Positions 57,327 through 64,000 of a stretch of 64,000 nucleotides of DNA are shown piece after piece. A program made the translations under genes and the position numbers. The first letter of the stretch is position 1. Every line of letters begins with the position of its first letter. Location: contig CAZYME010000013.1 of the NCBI GenBank assembly GCA_964648115.1, positions 4,068 to 68,067 on the forward strand, read 5' to 3'. The stretch comes from CAZYME01 sp964648115 (GTDB lineage Bacteria > Pseudomonadota > Gammaproteobacteria > Legionellales > Legionellaceae). Below the pieces are notes generated by a model, which saw nothing but the letters and a program-made list of their open reading frames with translations, was not told the DNA's origin and made no database searches.

Positions 57327-57438
57327 TAGGCTCCTCTACCATTGATGATAGAGGATGCCCGACAGGGCAGGTGAGGGTAGATCAAATCACCCCTCATCTG
57401 CTCTGTTGGGCACCTTCTCCCCTTGCGGGTCGAAGGGA
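57327..57438. repeat. Family C palindromic repeat, shortened copy overlapping the xseA 3' end
   Basis: GAGGATGCCCGACAGGGCAG and its right arm CTCATCTGCTCTGTTGGGCA with the A/T-rich centre deleted. The right arm is translated as the last ~18 codons of xseA. Confidence 0.8.
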
Positions 57439-58760
57439 CTATTTTGCCCAATAATTTTACCCGTCAAATTACCCCTAGCTAAACGAATATCTATAACATC
57501 TCCCACATTAACATCTTCGCTATCTACTACAATTTTATTTTTGCATGTAGCAATAGCATATCCTCTGTCTAGTGTAGCCAAGGGGCTTACTGCGTGCAAT
57601 GTGGCGAGCTGATTTGTAAATGCTTGTTTGAGGCGATTAATTTTTAAGGATGCCTGCTGAATAAGACAATTTTCTAGATATTGTAAATCCGTCGCTGCTT
57701 TTCGTAATAAAATGACTGGGTTTTTGGCATCTAAGCGATTGTTTATCGCCTGAAATGTATGTTTCTGTTGCGCTAATAATTGATGTATTGCGTGATGTAA
57801 ATGGTTTCTTAAATAATCCAGTGACTGCCAATATGTGCTAATCAAATGCCTGGGCGATGTCATTTTTTGTGTTGCATGCTGGAGTAGCAGTTGCTGGTGT
57901 CGCATGAAATGGTTGATTGCTTTAAGAAGCCGCGCTTCATAAGTTTGAAAAAGAACCAGCAAATCGGGCAGGTTAGGGGTCACAGCTTCCGCCGCAGCTG
58001 TCGGGGTTGCTGCACGTAAATCAGCTACAAAATCTGCTATCGTAAAATCCGTTTCATGTCCTACGCCTGAAACAATAGGAATCCGACTGTTGGCTATCGC
58101 ATGGGCTAAGTGCTCGTCGTTAAATGCCCATAAATCCTCAATACTACCGCCCCCGCGAGCCAAAATAAGCACGTCACAGCGTTTATCATGATGGGCGAGG
58201 TTTAATGCTGCAATTAATTGCTGGGCTGCTTGTTTGCCTTGCACCTCACTAGTGTAGATAACGACAGGTGCAACAGGGAAACGGCGCGCTAAAGTAGCAA
58301 GAACATCACGTAAAGCGGCTCCGGTTGCGGAAGTGATGACTCCAATCTGCCCTGGAAAAAGTGGCAATGGTTTCTTACGCGTAGGATCAAATAATCCCAG
58401 AGCAGCAAGTCTGGCTTTCAATAACTCAAATTGTCGATATAAATCTCCTTCGCCCGCGTCATGAATTTGTTCAACAATTAATTGATAATCACCACGCGCT
58501 TCATACAGGCTTAAATGGCCCTGAGCGCGTATTTGTTGTCCATTTTGCAGTTTGTCATTACTTTCATGACGGTTACGAAAATAGACACAACGTAGCTGGG
58601 CTGTCGCGTCTTTGAGCGTAAAATAAACATGCCCCGATGCAGGCTTGCTTAAGTTGGATATTTCACCTTCTACAACGACGGCGCCCATTTCATGCTCAAG
58701 CCATGAGCGCACTTGTCGGTTGAGTTGGCTTACGGTCAGCACTGGTGGTTGGGTGAGCAT
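57387..58760 (-). CDS. xseA: Exodeoxyribonuclease VII large subunit
   Basis: Catalytic subunit of ExoVII, which degrades single-stranded DNA in both directions. 457 residues: N-terminal OB fold (TVSQLNRQVRSWLEHEMGAVVVEGEIS), catalytic core with GVITSATGAALRDVL, ILARGGGSIEDLWAFNDE and PIVSGVGHETDFTIADFVADLRAATPTAAAE, a long coiled coil (about 265-400) and a C-terminal beta segment (LDRGYAIA). The final ~18 residues (NSPFDPQGEKVPNRADEG) are encoded by the family C repeat, so the natural C-terminus has been replaced or extended. xseB is not adjacent. Confidence 0.95.
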   Translation of the reverse strand: MLTQPPVLTVSQLNRQVRSWLEHEMGAVVVEGEISNLSKPASGHVYFTLKDATAQLRCVYFRNRHESNDKLQNGQQIRAQGHLSLYEARGDYQLIVEQIHDAGEGDLYRQFELLKARLAALGLFDPTRKKPLPLFPGQIGVITSATGAALRDVLATLARRFPVAPVVIYTSEVQGKQAAQQLIAALNLAHHDKRCDVLILARGGGSIEDLWAFNDEHLAHAIANSRIPIVSGVGHETDFTIADFVADLRAATPTAAAEAVTPNLPDLLVLFQTYEARLLKAINHFMRHQQLLLQHATQKMTSPRHLISTYWQSLDYLRNHLHHAIHQLLAQQKHTFQAINNRLDAKNPVILLRKAATDLQYLENCLIQQASLKINRLKQAFTNQLATLHAVSPLATLDRGYAIATCKNKIVVDSEDVNVGDVIDIRLARGNLTGKIIGQNSPFDPQGEKVPNRADEG

Positions 58761-58883
58761 AAGATTTAGTCGTTTTTTAGCCGGTGTATGGCTAGTTTAA
58801 CAAGCAGGACAGAACAAAGGAATGCAGGAAGTGCCAACATGTTTTCTAGAAATCTGAGCAATGTGTTTTATTGTGAACTAGAT

Positions 58884-59009
58884 CTTAAACGAAGGGTGGC
58901 ACGGAAGGGAGGGCTCCTGTCGCGCGCAGCTTGCGAGCACGACGGGATACCTGCAGTGAAAGGACCCTGAGGCATCAGGACCTCATTCAAGCTTCGTTTA
59001 AAAAGAAAC
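58884..59009. repeat. Family D repeat, long copy, inverted
   Basis: Runs from CTTAAACGAAGGGTGG to TCGTTTAAAAAGAAAC. Its reverse complement shares boundaries and the TCCTG-TGCCTCA core with 33549-33626 but has about 45 extra bases, including CGCGCGCAGCTTGCGAGC. It lies between xseA and the outer-membrane protein gene; nothing else is seen in this gap. Confidence 0.6.
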
Positions 59010-59022
59010 TTAATTTGTTTTT

Positions 59023-59778
59023 TTAGAAACGAAAGGCAACCCCGCCAACAATAGACTGAATATTAAAATTCGCTTTCCCAAGCGTTTTTCCAAGAGTGAT
59101 GCCTCGGACAACCGTGTTATTGGTGTATGTATCTTTCACTTGAAAAGCGCTATCTCGGTATTCTACAAATGCGCCGATGCGTTGCGTTAAAAATAATATT
59201 AAGCCGCCACCTGCTTTCACGCCTAGCGAGGTGTACGTGCTAGATTGCCCTGGCGGGATGAAATTGTCCGTGTCTTTGAGTGTGGAAATGAATAACGCTG
59301 GTCCCACAGTCAAATAGGGTTGAACTCGACCTTTTGTAAATTGTGTGGAGGTAAGTAGAGGATAACGGAGCATTACATCAAACCCTATGGAGGTAATATT
59401 GTTATTGAATTTCTTGATGTGCTCGGGAGAAATGGAGCATGGGTTACTCCCTACACATAAATTGGTCAAGGAAATCTGGTCTTTCTGATTTGGGCCAAAA
59501 AAATGGGAGGCATCTACTCCAAAACCTAAATAGTGGAGAGCGTCAATCCAGTATGCTCCTCTACCTCCAACAATTGCTGCGGAATCAAATGCGAGAGCTT
59601 CGTGGGTTCCTGAGATATTTGCGTCGGGTAGATTAACCGAGGCGTTATGTTTTTGGGTAAAGCCGGTGCCGCCATAGAGCTGCGCTGTTAACTCAGCTTT
59701 CACTTGAGGTGAAATAACTAGTAGCAGAATTAAGATGGCGCTTATTTTGACGATAGAAGTTTGAATCCATTTTAGCAT
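59023..59778 (-). CDS. Outer-membrane beta-barrel protein (OmpA/OprF-like porin domain type)
   Basis: 251 residues with a signal peptide (cleavage near VKAELTAQ) and alternating beta strands: GGTGFTQKHN, GVDASHFFGP, SIGFDVMLRYPLL, VQPYLTVGPALFIS, SLGVKAGGGLILFL, RIGAFVEYRDS, IVGGVAFRF. The terminal Phe fits the BAM recognition signal. About eight strands and one loop with a Cys pair (NLCVGSNPCS) suggest a small OmpX/OmpW-like barrel. Function may be adhesion or structural; no peptidoglycan-binding domain is attached. Confidence 0.82.
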   Translation of the reverse strand: MLKWIQTSIVKISAILILLLVISPQVKAELTAQLYGGTGFTQKHNASVNLPDANISGTHEALAFDSAAIVGGRGAYWIDALHYLGFGVDASHFFGPNQKDQISLTNLCVGSNPCSISPEHIKKFNNNITSIGFDVMLRYPLLTSTQFTKGRVQPYLTVGPALFISTLKDTDNFIPPGQSSTYTSLGVKAGGGLILFLTQRIGAFVEYRDSAFQVKDTYTNNTVVRGITLGKTLGKANFNIQSIVGGVAFRF

Positions 59779-59900
59779 GTAAAGTTCGGTCTAAAGGCGT
59801 GTCTTACTGACTTTAGCATACTAGTATTTTGCAGTGAAGTTAGGCAGAATAATGGTTGGTTTTTGCCGACGGGTATTTATTAGAGATTAAGGGGATTGTT

Positions 59901-60593
59901 ATGAAGATTAAATTGATCGTTGCTGCCATGGGTTTGGCAATGTCAACGGCAATCGTTGCAGCTGACACCACTACACTCAACACAGATGTTGATAAGCTGT
60001 CGTACAGCATAGGCTCTGATCTAGGGAAAAATTTCAAGAGACAAGGTATTGAAGTAAACCCTGCAGTAATGGCTAAAGGCATTCAAGATGGTATGGGTAG
60101 TGCGCCTTTGTTATTAACAGATGATCAAATGAAAGACGTTCTTACTAAGTTCCAGAAGGATTTAATGGCTAAACGTACTGCTGATTTTAATAAAAAAGCT
60201 GAGGATAATAAGACCAAAGGTGAATCTTTTCTGAGCCAAAACAAAACCAAGACAGGTGTAGTAACTTTACCTGATGGTTTACAGTATAAAATTATTACAG
60301 CCGGCACAGGTGCAAAACCAGCTAAAGAAGATACTGTAACGGTTGAGTACACTGGTAAACTGATTAACGGTGAAGTGTTTGATAGCACGGAAAAATCTGG
60401 CAAGCCTGCTACATTTAAGTTGTCACAAGTAATTCCAGGTTGGACCGAAGCATTGCAATTAATGCCAGCTGGATCCACTTGGGAAGTTTACGTTCCTGCG
60501 AATTTGGCATACGGTTCTCGTAGTGTTGGTGGACCTATAGGGCCAAATGAAACATTAATTTTCAATATTCATTTAATCTCTGTTAAGAAATAA
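59901..60593 (+). CDS. mip: Mip-like FKBP-type peptidyl-prolyl cis-trans isomerase
   Basis: 230 residues, near the 233 of Legionella Mip. Signal peptide (cleavage near VAADTTT), N-terminal helical dimerisation domain (about 22-120, [19 protein letters not shown]), long connecting helix, and a C-terminal FKBP domain (about 130-230) with [40 protein letters not shown] and the [20 protein letters not shown] active-site strand. The start is the ATG after AAGGGG; an upstream frame start is rejected. Mip-class proteins assist folding of exported proteins and promote infection of phagocytes in Legionella. A family A' hairpin with a T-run serves as probable terminator. Confidence 0.93.
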   Translation: MKIKLIVAAMGLAMSTAIVAADTTTLNTDVDKLSYSIGSDLGKNFKRQGIEVNPAVMAKGIQDGMGSAPLLLTDDQMKDVLTKFQKDLMAKRTADFNKKAEDNKTKGESFLSQNKTKTGVVTLPDGLQYKIITAGTGAKPAKEDTVTVEYTGKLINGEVFDSTEKSGKPATFKLSQVIPGWTEALQLMPAGSTWEVYVPANLAYGSRSVGGPIGPNETLIFNIHLISVKK

Positions 60594-60620
60594 AGTTAAG
60601 TCCTAACTTAGAGTAAATCC

Positions 60621-60713
60621 GTAGCCCGGATGGAGCGCAGCGTAATCCGGGAGGTTGTGGCACGGAAATCCCGGATTACGGCTTCGCCTGCATCCAGGCT
60701 ACGGTTTTTTTTT
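60621..60713 (+). repeat. Family A' palindrome acting as terminator of mip
   Basis: GTAGCCCGGATGGAGCGCAG pairs imperfectly with CTGCATCCAGGCTAC-type sequence, inner arms GTAATCCGGG and CCCGGATTAC, followed by a run of nine T after GG at 60703-60713. It would form a strong intrinsic terminator downstream of mip. Confidence 0.8.
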
Positions 60714-60767
60714 AAGCTGATACTGATTTGTGGATGGTTCTCACCGTTCCATAGGTAATATGAAGTG

Positions 60768-60846
60768 TAGCCCGTATGGAGCGTAGCGGAATGCGGGATC
60801 GTCCTCAGCGTGGATCCTCCCATTCCGCTACGCTCCATACGAGCTA
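60768..60846. repeat. Family A palindrome between mip and ampG
   Basis: TAGCCCGTATGGAGCGTAGC and GCTACGCTCCATACGAGCTA with inner GGAATGCGGGATC and its partner GATCCTCCCATTCC. Second member of the family in this 289-base gap, after the A' copy. Confidence 0.85.
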
Positions 60847-60882
60847 CATTGTTTAAATTGACGCAGTGATTACCCCCCAACT

Positions 60883-62151
60883 ATGAATAAACGCCTACTG
60901 ATTGTTTTTATCCTTGGATTTTCTTCAGGCCTCCCGCTAGCATTGATCAGTAGCACTTTACAAGCATGGTTTGCTGATACGGGCATGTCTGTTTTAGCCA
61001 CTGGATCGTTGAGTCTTTTAGGTTTGCCTTATTTATATCGTATTATCTGGGGCCCTCTGCTAGATCGCTACTCTTTGTTGTCACTGGGTAAACGCCGGAG
61101 TTGGATGGTGGTTATGCAGCTACTGCTATTGATTGGTTTTAACGTCATGGCTTGGTGTTCACCTACCACATCTCCTCGACTTATGGTCACAGTTGCATTT
61201 CTCTTAGCATGTTTTTCTGCCACGCAAGATGTAGCTATTGATGCACATCGTACTGAGTATTTACCCCAAAAAGAGCATGCAATAGGCGCATCTTTGGCGG
61301 TCTTTGGTTATCGCTTGGCTTTATTAGTGGCGGGTGGGGTGGCATTAATTATTGCGCAACATCTAGGATGGGCAATAGCATATCGAATTATGGGATTTTT
61401 AATGTTGTTTGGCATGGCGGCAGCGTTATGGAGCCCTGAACCATCTTCGAAAACGCCTGAAGAAATTAATTTATATCAGTCTTTCATCGCACCTATTAAA
61501 GAGCTTTTATCTCGGCGAGGAATTGTAGCACTATTATTTTTTGTATTTTTTTATAAATTAGGCGAGGCATTTACTACGACTACTAGCGGCATTGTCATGC
61601 CTTTTCTGATCCAAGGTCTTGGCTTCTCTTTAGATACAATCGCCTATGTGAATAAAATCATGGGTATTGGGGCAATTTTGCTAGGGGGCTTGACCGCAGG
61701 TCTTTTGCTACTGCGATGCTCTCTATATAAAGCATTATTAGCTTTTGGTTTGTTACAGGCGGTGACAAACGTACTTTTTGTAGTACTCGCCATTGTAGGC
61801 AAAAATGTAACCTTATTTGCTGTTGCTGTAGTGTGTGACAATTTCGCAGCCGGGATGGGTTCAACTGCGCTTGTAGCTCTATTTATGAGGTTGGTTGACA
61901 GAAGGTTTACCGCTACGCAATTTTCATTGCTCGTGGCAGTTTCAACCTTGCCACGAATTTTATCTGGCCCGATTGCAGCGTTGTTGCAATCATGGCTAGG
62001 ATGGGTAGGGGTTTATCAATTATCGTTCGTACTCGCTTTGGGGTTTGTTCCATTTTTATGGATTATTCACAGGCAATTAACCTTCGATAGTCCTCAAATT
62101 GATGAAAACAAGGCCTCTGAACAGAATTCATTAGAAAGCAGACCCCTATAG
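60883..62151 (+). CDS. ampG: AmpG-like muropeptide permease (MFS)
   Basis: 422-residue major-facilitator transporter of about 12 helices: FSSGLPLALISSTLQAW, LYRIIWGPLLDRY, ATQDVAIDAHRTEYL and FGYRLALLVAGGVALI are typical of AmpG, which imports GlcNAc-anhydroMurNAc peptides for recycling. These ligands would be released by MltD-type transglycosylases such as the one at 14276. The length is shorter than E. coli AmpG (491), similar to short AmpG forms of other gammaproteobacteria. No SD is obvious before the ATG. Confidence 0.88.
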   Translation: MNKRLLIVFILGFSSGLPLALISSTLQAWFADTGMSVLATGSLSLLGLPYLYRIIWGPLLDRYSLLSLGKRRSWMVVMQLLLLIGFNVMAWCSPTTSPRLMVTVAFLLACFSATQDVAIDAHRTEYLPQKEHAIGASLAVFGYRLALLVAGGVALIIAQHLGWAIAYRIMGFLMLFGMAAALWSPEPSSKTPEEINLYQSFIAPIKELLSRRGIVALLFFVFFYKLGEAFTTTTSGIVMPFLIQGLGFSLDTIAYVNKIMGIGAILLGGLTAGLLLLRCSLYKALLAFGLLQAVTNVLFVVLAIVGKNVTLFAVAVVCDNFAAGMGSTALVALFMRLVDRRFTATQFSLLVAVSTLPRILSGPIAALLQSWLGWVGVYQLSFVLALGFVPFLWIIHRQLTFDSPQIDENKASEQNSLESRPL

Positions 62152-62166
62152 TTATTGACATATTTA

Positions 62167-62646
62167 TCAACAAGCAAAATTAGTGGTCAAGTTGTTATAG
62201 TCGTTTGGATTTTCAATAGGGCTTTTTATAGCAAGGTTTTGAACCGTAGGGTAATTTTCTCTCAAATAAATAAATTCATTTTGCTTTAAAGAGTTTCTAT
62301 ACTCGTCTATTTGTAATAGGTGGAGAGCCAAATCAGATTGAAGCTCAATTAAACTAAGTATCCAATGGGGTAGATCATCTGGTCTGTGTTCTATAAGTAT
62401 GTTTTGGCAACATTTATCTTCAACTATCATCATTGCGTCTTCGGGATTGTTTAAAATATGTTGTAATAATTGGAAAAAATTACCAGGACTTGGCGTATTC
62501 AATTTAGCAATAACTCGGCTTTGAATACGTTCTTTGCTGGCTAGTTCGGCGAGCTTCGTAGGCAGTATTGAGTGCTCGTTGCTAATGTCAATTTCCAAGC
62601 TATCACAAAGCTTCCGCAGTGATTCGATAGATAAATTATTTATCAT
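62167..62646 (-). CDS. Small helical orphan
   Basis: 159 residues, soluble and mostly helical, without signal peptide or membrane segment. LLxLxxL-type amphipathic repeats (LPTKLAELASKERIQ, FFQLLQHILNN, ILSLIELQSDLALHLLQIDEY) suggest a helical-repeat fold. Family not recognised. It is divergent from the 348-residue orphan, with overlapping promoter elements between them, so the two may be coregulated. Confidence 0.6.
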   Translation of the reverse strand: MINNLSIESLRKLCDSLEIDISNEHSILPTKLAELASKERIQSRVIAKLNTPSPGNFFQLLQHILNNPEDAMMIVEDKCCQNILIEHRPDDLPHWILSLIELQSDLALHLLQIDEYRNSLKQNEFIYLRENYPTVQNLAIKSPIENPNDYNNLTTNFAC

Positions 62647-62735
62647 AAAAAGATCCCTATATCCGTCCGTTATTGCGAAACACGCGTTACTTTTTTCGCT
62701 TGCAGTGAAGCGTAATAATTCGTTAAGAATTGTCT

Positions 62736-62743
62736 ATTATACT
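62736..62743. promoter_or_regulatory. Overlapping divergent -10 elements
   Basis: ATTATACT gives TATACT on the plus strand (62738-62743) and TATAAT on the minus strand (62741-62736), serving the 348- and 159-residue genes. TTAAGAATT lies just to the left (62723-62731). Confidence 0.3.
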
Positions 62744-62827
62744 AAAGTAAGTACAAAATAAAACCATTACAGTGTGTTTATTTTACAAAATGGTAGGTAA
62801 ATAATTTAGTTATAAGGAAGGGTTAAC

Positions 62828-63874
62828 ATGCCATCATCAATAGGTGAGCTCTTTACAGCCTCGCGCTTGATTGCAAAAACAATAAATAGAATTGGCCTAG
62901 AACCTGATCGGGTTGATCTTCAGGATTGGCGAGCTGAGGCAAAATTATTGTCTAGCCCAGGTGGATCTTGCTTATCATCAGCTACCCTTCTTATTAAGGG
63001 GAGCCATGTTCCTACCTATGGGATTGATGGCCGTTGTTATGGTTTTTTATTTGATGCGGAAAAATGTAATATTTATGATGTAAGCTCTTTAGATTCGAAC
63101 TCTAATAGAACATCAAAGCTTGAAAAGCGCACAGAGCGAAAAGGGGAAAACCTCCTTACTTCAAACGCATCAGGAGCAAAAACTCTAGATGAGCTTGCTA
63201 CGGAGGTTCGTGCGGGCAATGATGGTAAAATGAATGAGATATTGCTTGATGTTTGGAAAAGCTCTTGCGCAGGGTTATTTGTGCGTAAAATCGACCTGGA
63301 AAATGCTAAACCGTCTGTATTAAAACATTACTACCAGTCGTTGCTCGAAATAAAACTTGTTCAAAAATACCTTATCCAATCTTTTGGTTTTCCCGAGGAT
63401 ATTGAAATTTTTCAATATAGCGAAAGGGAAGGTAAATTGTTCACATTTAATTCAAGCATGAAAGAACTGAAACTCTATGCAGGGATGCATGGGTTTAATG
63501 AAAAGACATATCCGGAGTTATTCAGATTGTTAGATGACCGTCATCAGTTTTCACCTATCCAAGCCCCAATCACAGTTGGTGACTATCTTCAGCATCAGAG
63601 CTCGATAGATATAAGTTTATTTAAAGATGAAATAATTAGTAAATTAGCATCCGAGTTTACTCCTTTTGATGCGAGACCCGTTGACATAAATAGTATTTTA
63701 TCAGAGCCGGTTGATAGTATCATCGGTGTTTCAGAGCATCATATTCAGGAAGTAATCAGCGCATGCCACGATATTCACCAATGCAAAGAGCGCATGCAGG
63801 GGATCAAGCTGGATTTGCAGAATTTTTGTAAAGATGAGGATCAAGATGATGTAATTAGTCACACACCCAGTTAG
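62828..63874 (+). CDS. Orphan protein with cysteine-protease-like opening features; candidate effector
   Basis: 348 residues, soluble, no signal peptide. The N-terminal half has SSPGGSCLSSATLLIKGSHVP and DGRCYGFLFDAEKCNIYDVSSLDSNS, a pattern (hydrophobic GFLFDAxxC, then DSNS) I associate with large Legionella effectors, though I cannot name a family. The middle is helical (VLKHYYQSLLEIKLVQKYLI). The C-terminus has an acidic stretch (KDEDQDDV) close to the end. AAGGAAGG precedes the ATG. It stands next to a tRNA-Leu gene. A Cys and His pair for a protease cannot be proved from one sequence. Confidence 0.65.
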   Translation: MPSSIGELFTASRLIAKTINRIGLEPDRVDLQDWRAEAKLLSSPGGSCLSSATLLIKGSHVPTYGIDGRCYGFLFDAEKCNIYDVSSLDSNSNRTSKLEKRTERKGENLLTSNASGAKTLDELATEVRAGNDGKMNEILLDVWKSSCAGLFVRKIDLENAKPSVLKHYYQSLLEIKLVQKYLIQSFGFPEDIEIFQYSEREGKLFTFNSSMKELKLYAGMHGFNEKTYPELFRLLDDRHQFSPIQAPITVGDYLQHQSSIDISLFKDEIISKLASEFTPFDARPVDINSILSEPVDSIIGVSEHHIQEVISACHDIHQCKERMQGIKLDLQNFCKDEDQDDVISHTPS

Positions 63875-63905
63875 ATAGCGGCATGCTCAAACGAACCTAT
63901 TTTAA

Positions 63906-63992
63906 TGGTACCGAGGGTGGGACTCGAACCCACACGGTGTCACCACCACCGGATTTTGAATCCGGCGCGTCTACCAATTCCGCCACCCCGGC
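63906..63992 (-). tRNA. tRNA-Leu (anticodon CAA)
   Basis: 87 bases on the minus strand. Acceptor GCCGGGG pairs with CCTCGGT, with encoded discriminator A and CCA end. The anticodon stem CCGGA/TCCGG holds the loop TTCAAAA, giving anticodon CAA (reads UUG). A long variable arm (GGTGGTGACACC) marks a class II tRNA, and the T arm has GGGTTCGAGTCCC. The gene may be a chromosomal insertion target for mobile elements, but no attachment repeat is visible in the remaining 8 bases. Confidence 0.95.
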
Positions 63993-64000
63993 ACGGGCGC

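Noticed and set aside
60608..60880. Minus-strand reading frame between mip and ampG
   Set aside because: It lies wholly within family A and A' palindromes and has no protein-like features.

Overview
The window is about 43% GC by eye and looks like a chromosomal segment of a gammaproteobacterium, most probably of the order Legionellales. Supporting signs are a Mip-type FKBP isomerase, a PmrAB/QseBC-type two-component system, homogentisate dioxygenase, the pilMNOPQ-aroKB-damX block, and several orphan proteins with the look of Dot/Icm substrates (acidic C-termini, coiled coils or hydrophobic hairpins). I cannot place it to genus. No Dot/Icm genes, prophage, CRISPR array or complete insertion sequence is present.

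Layout. 1-9884: maeA (-), rhlE, a small secreted protein, surE-nlpD-rpoS, hmgA (-), yebC-ruvC-ruvA. 10161-18812: a minus-strand block with an orphan proline-rich protein, the pmrB/pmrA-like pair behind yciB, mltD, gloB, rlmJ and an orphan membrane protein. 18984-30141: a small acidic protein, folD (-), pilMNOPQ, aroK, aroB, a DamX-like ATPase/SPOR protein, a universal stress protein and ribF. 30285-39449: ileS-lspA, a KDPG-aldolase-like protein without the catalytic lysine, a GT39/83-type membrane glycosyltransferase, a large coiled-coil orphan (-), era-recO. 39550-46455: pdxJ and the 2-oxoacid:ferredoxin oxidoreductase genes korA-korB, disrupted by a tandem duplication that now holds an effector-like glycosyltransferase gene. 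46906-64000: GH1 glycosidase, BAX-inhibitor-like protein, nitrilase-family amidase, tldD, a membrane protein, a small gene bracketed by twin palindromes, mfd, rhomboid, xseA, an outer-membrane barrel, mip, ampG, two orphans and a tRNA-Leu(CAA).

The most unusual region is 38.7-46.5 kb. The order recO-pdxJ-korA was tandemly duplicated through a short CCAACT microhomology. The second copy is decayed: recO' has lost its 5' part, and pdxJ' has an internal deletion and a 111-bp MITE-like insertion with an 8-bp target duplication. A GT-B-fold glycosyltransferase gene sits between recO' and pdxJ'. Both copies of the korA 5' end carry the same in-frame TGA at codon 23, yet the rest of korA and all of korB are open.

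Intergenic regions are filled with palindromic repeats of at least four families. One copy supplies the last residues of XseA. The PmrA-like regulator may control two of the orphans: matches to published PmrA-box patterns lie upstream of the 342-aa and 355-aa genes.
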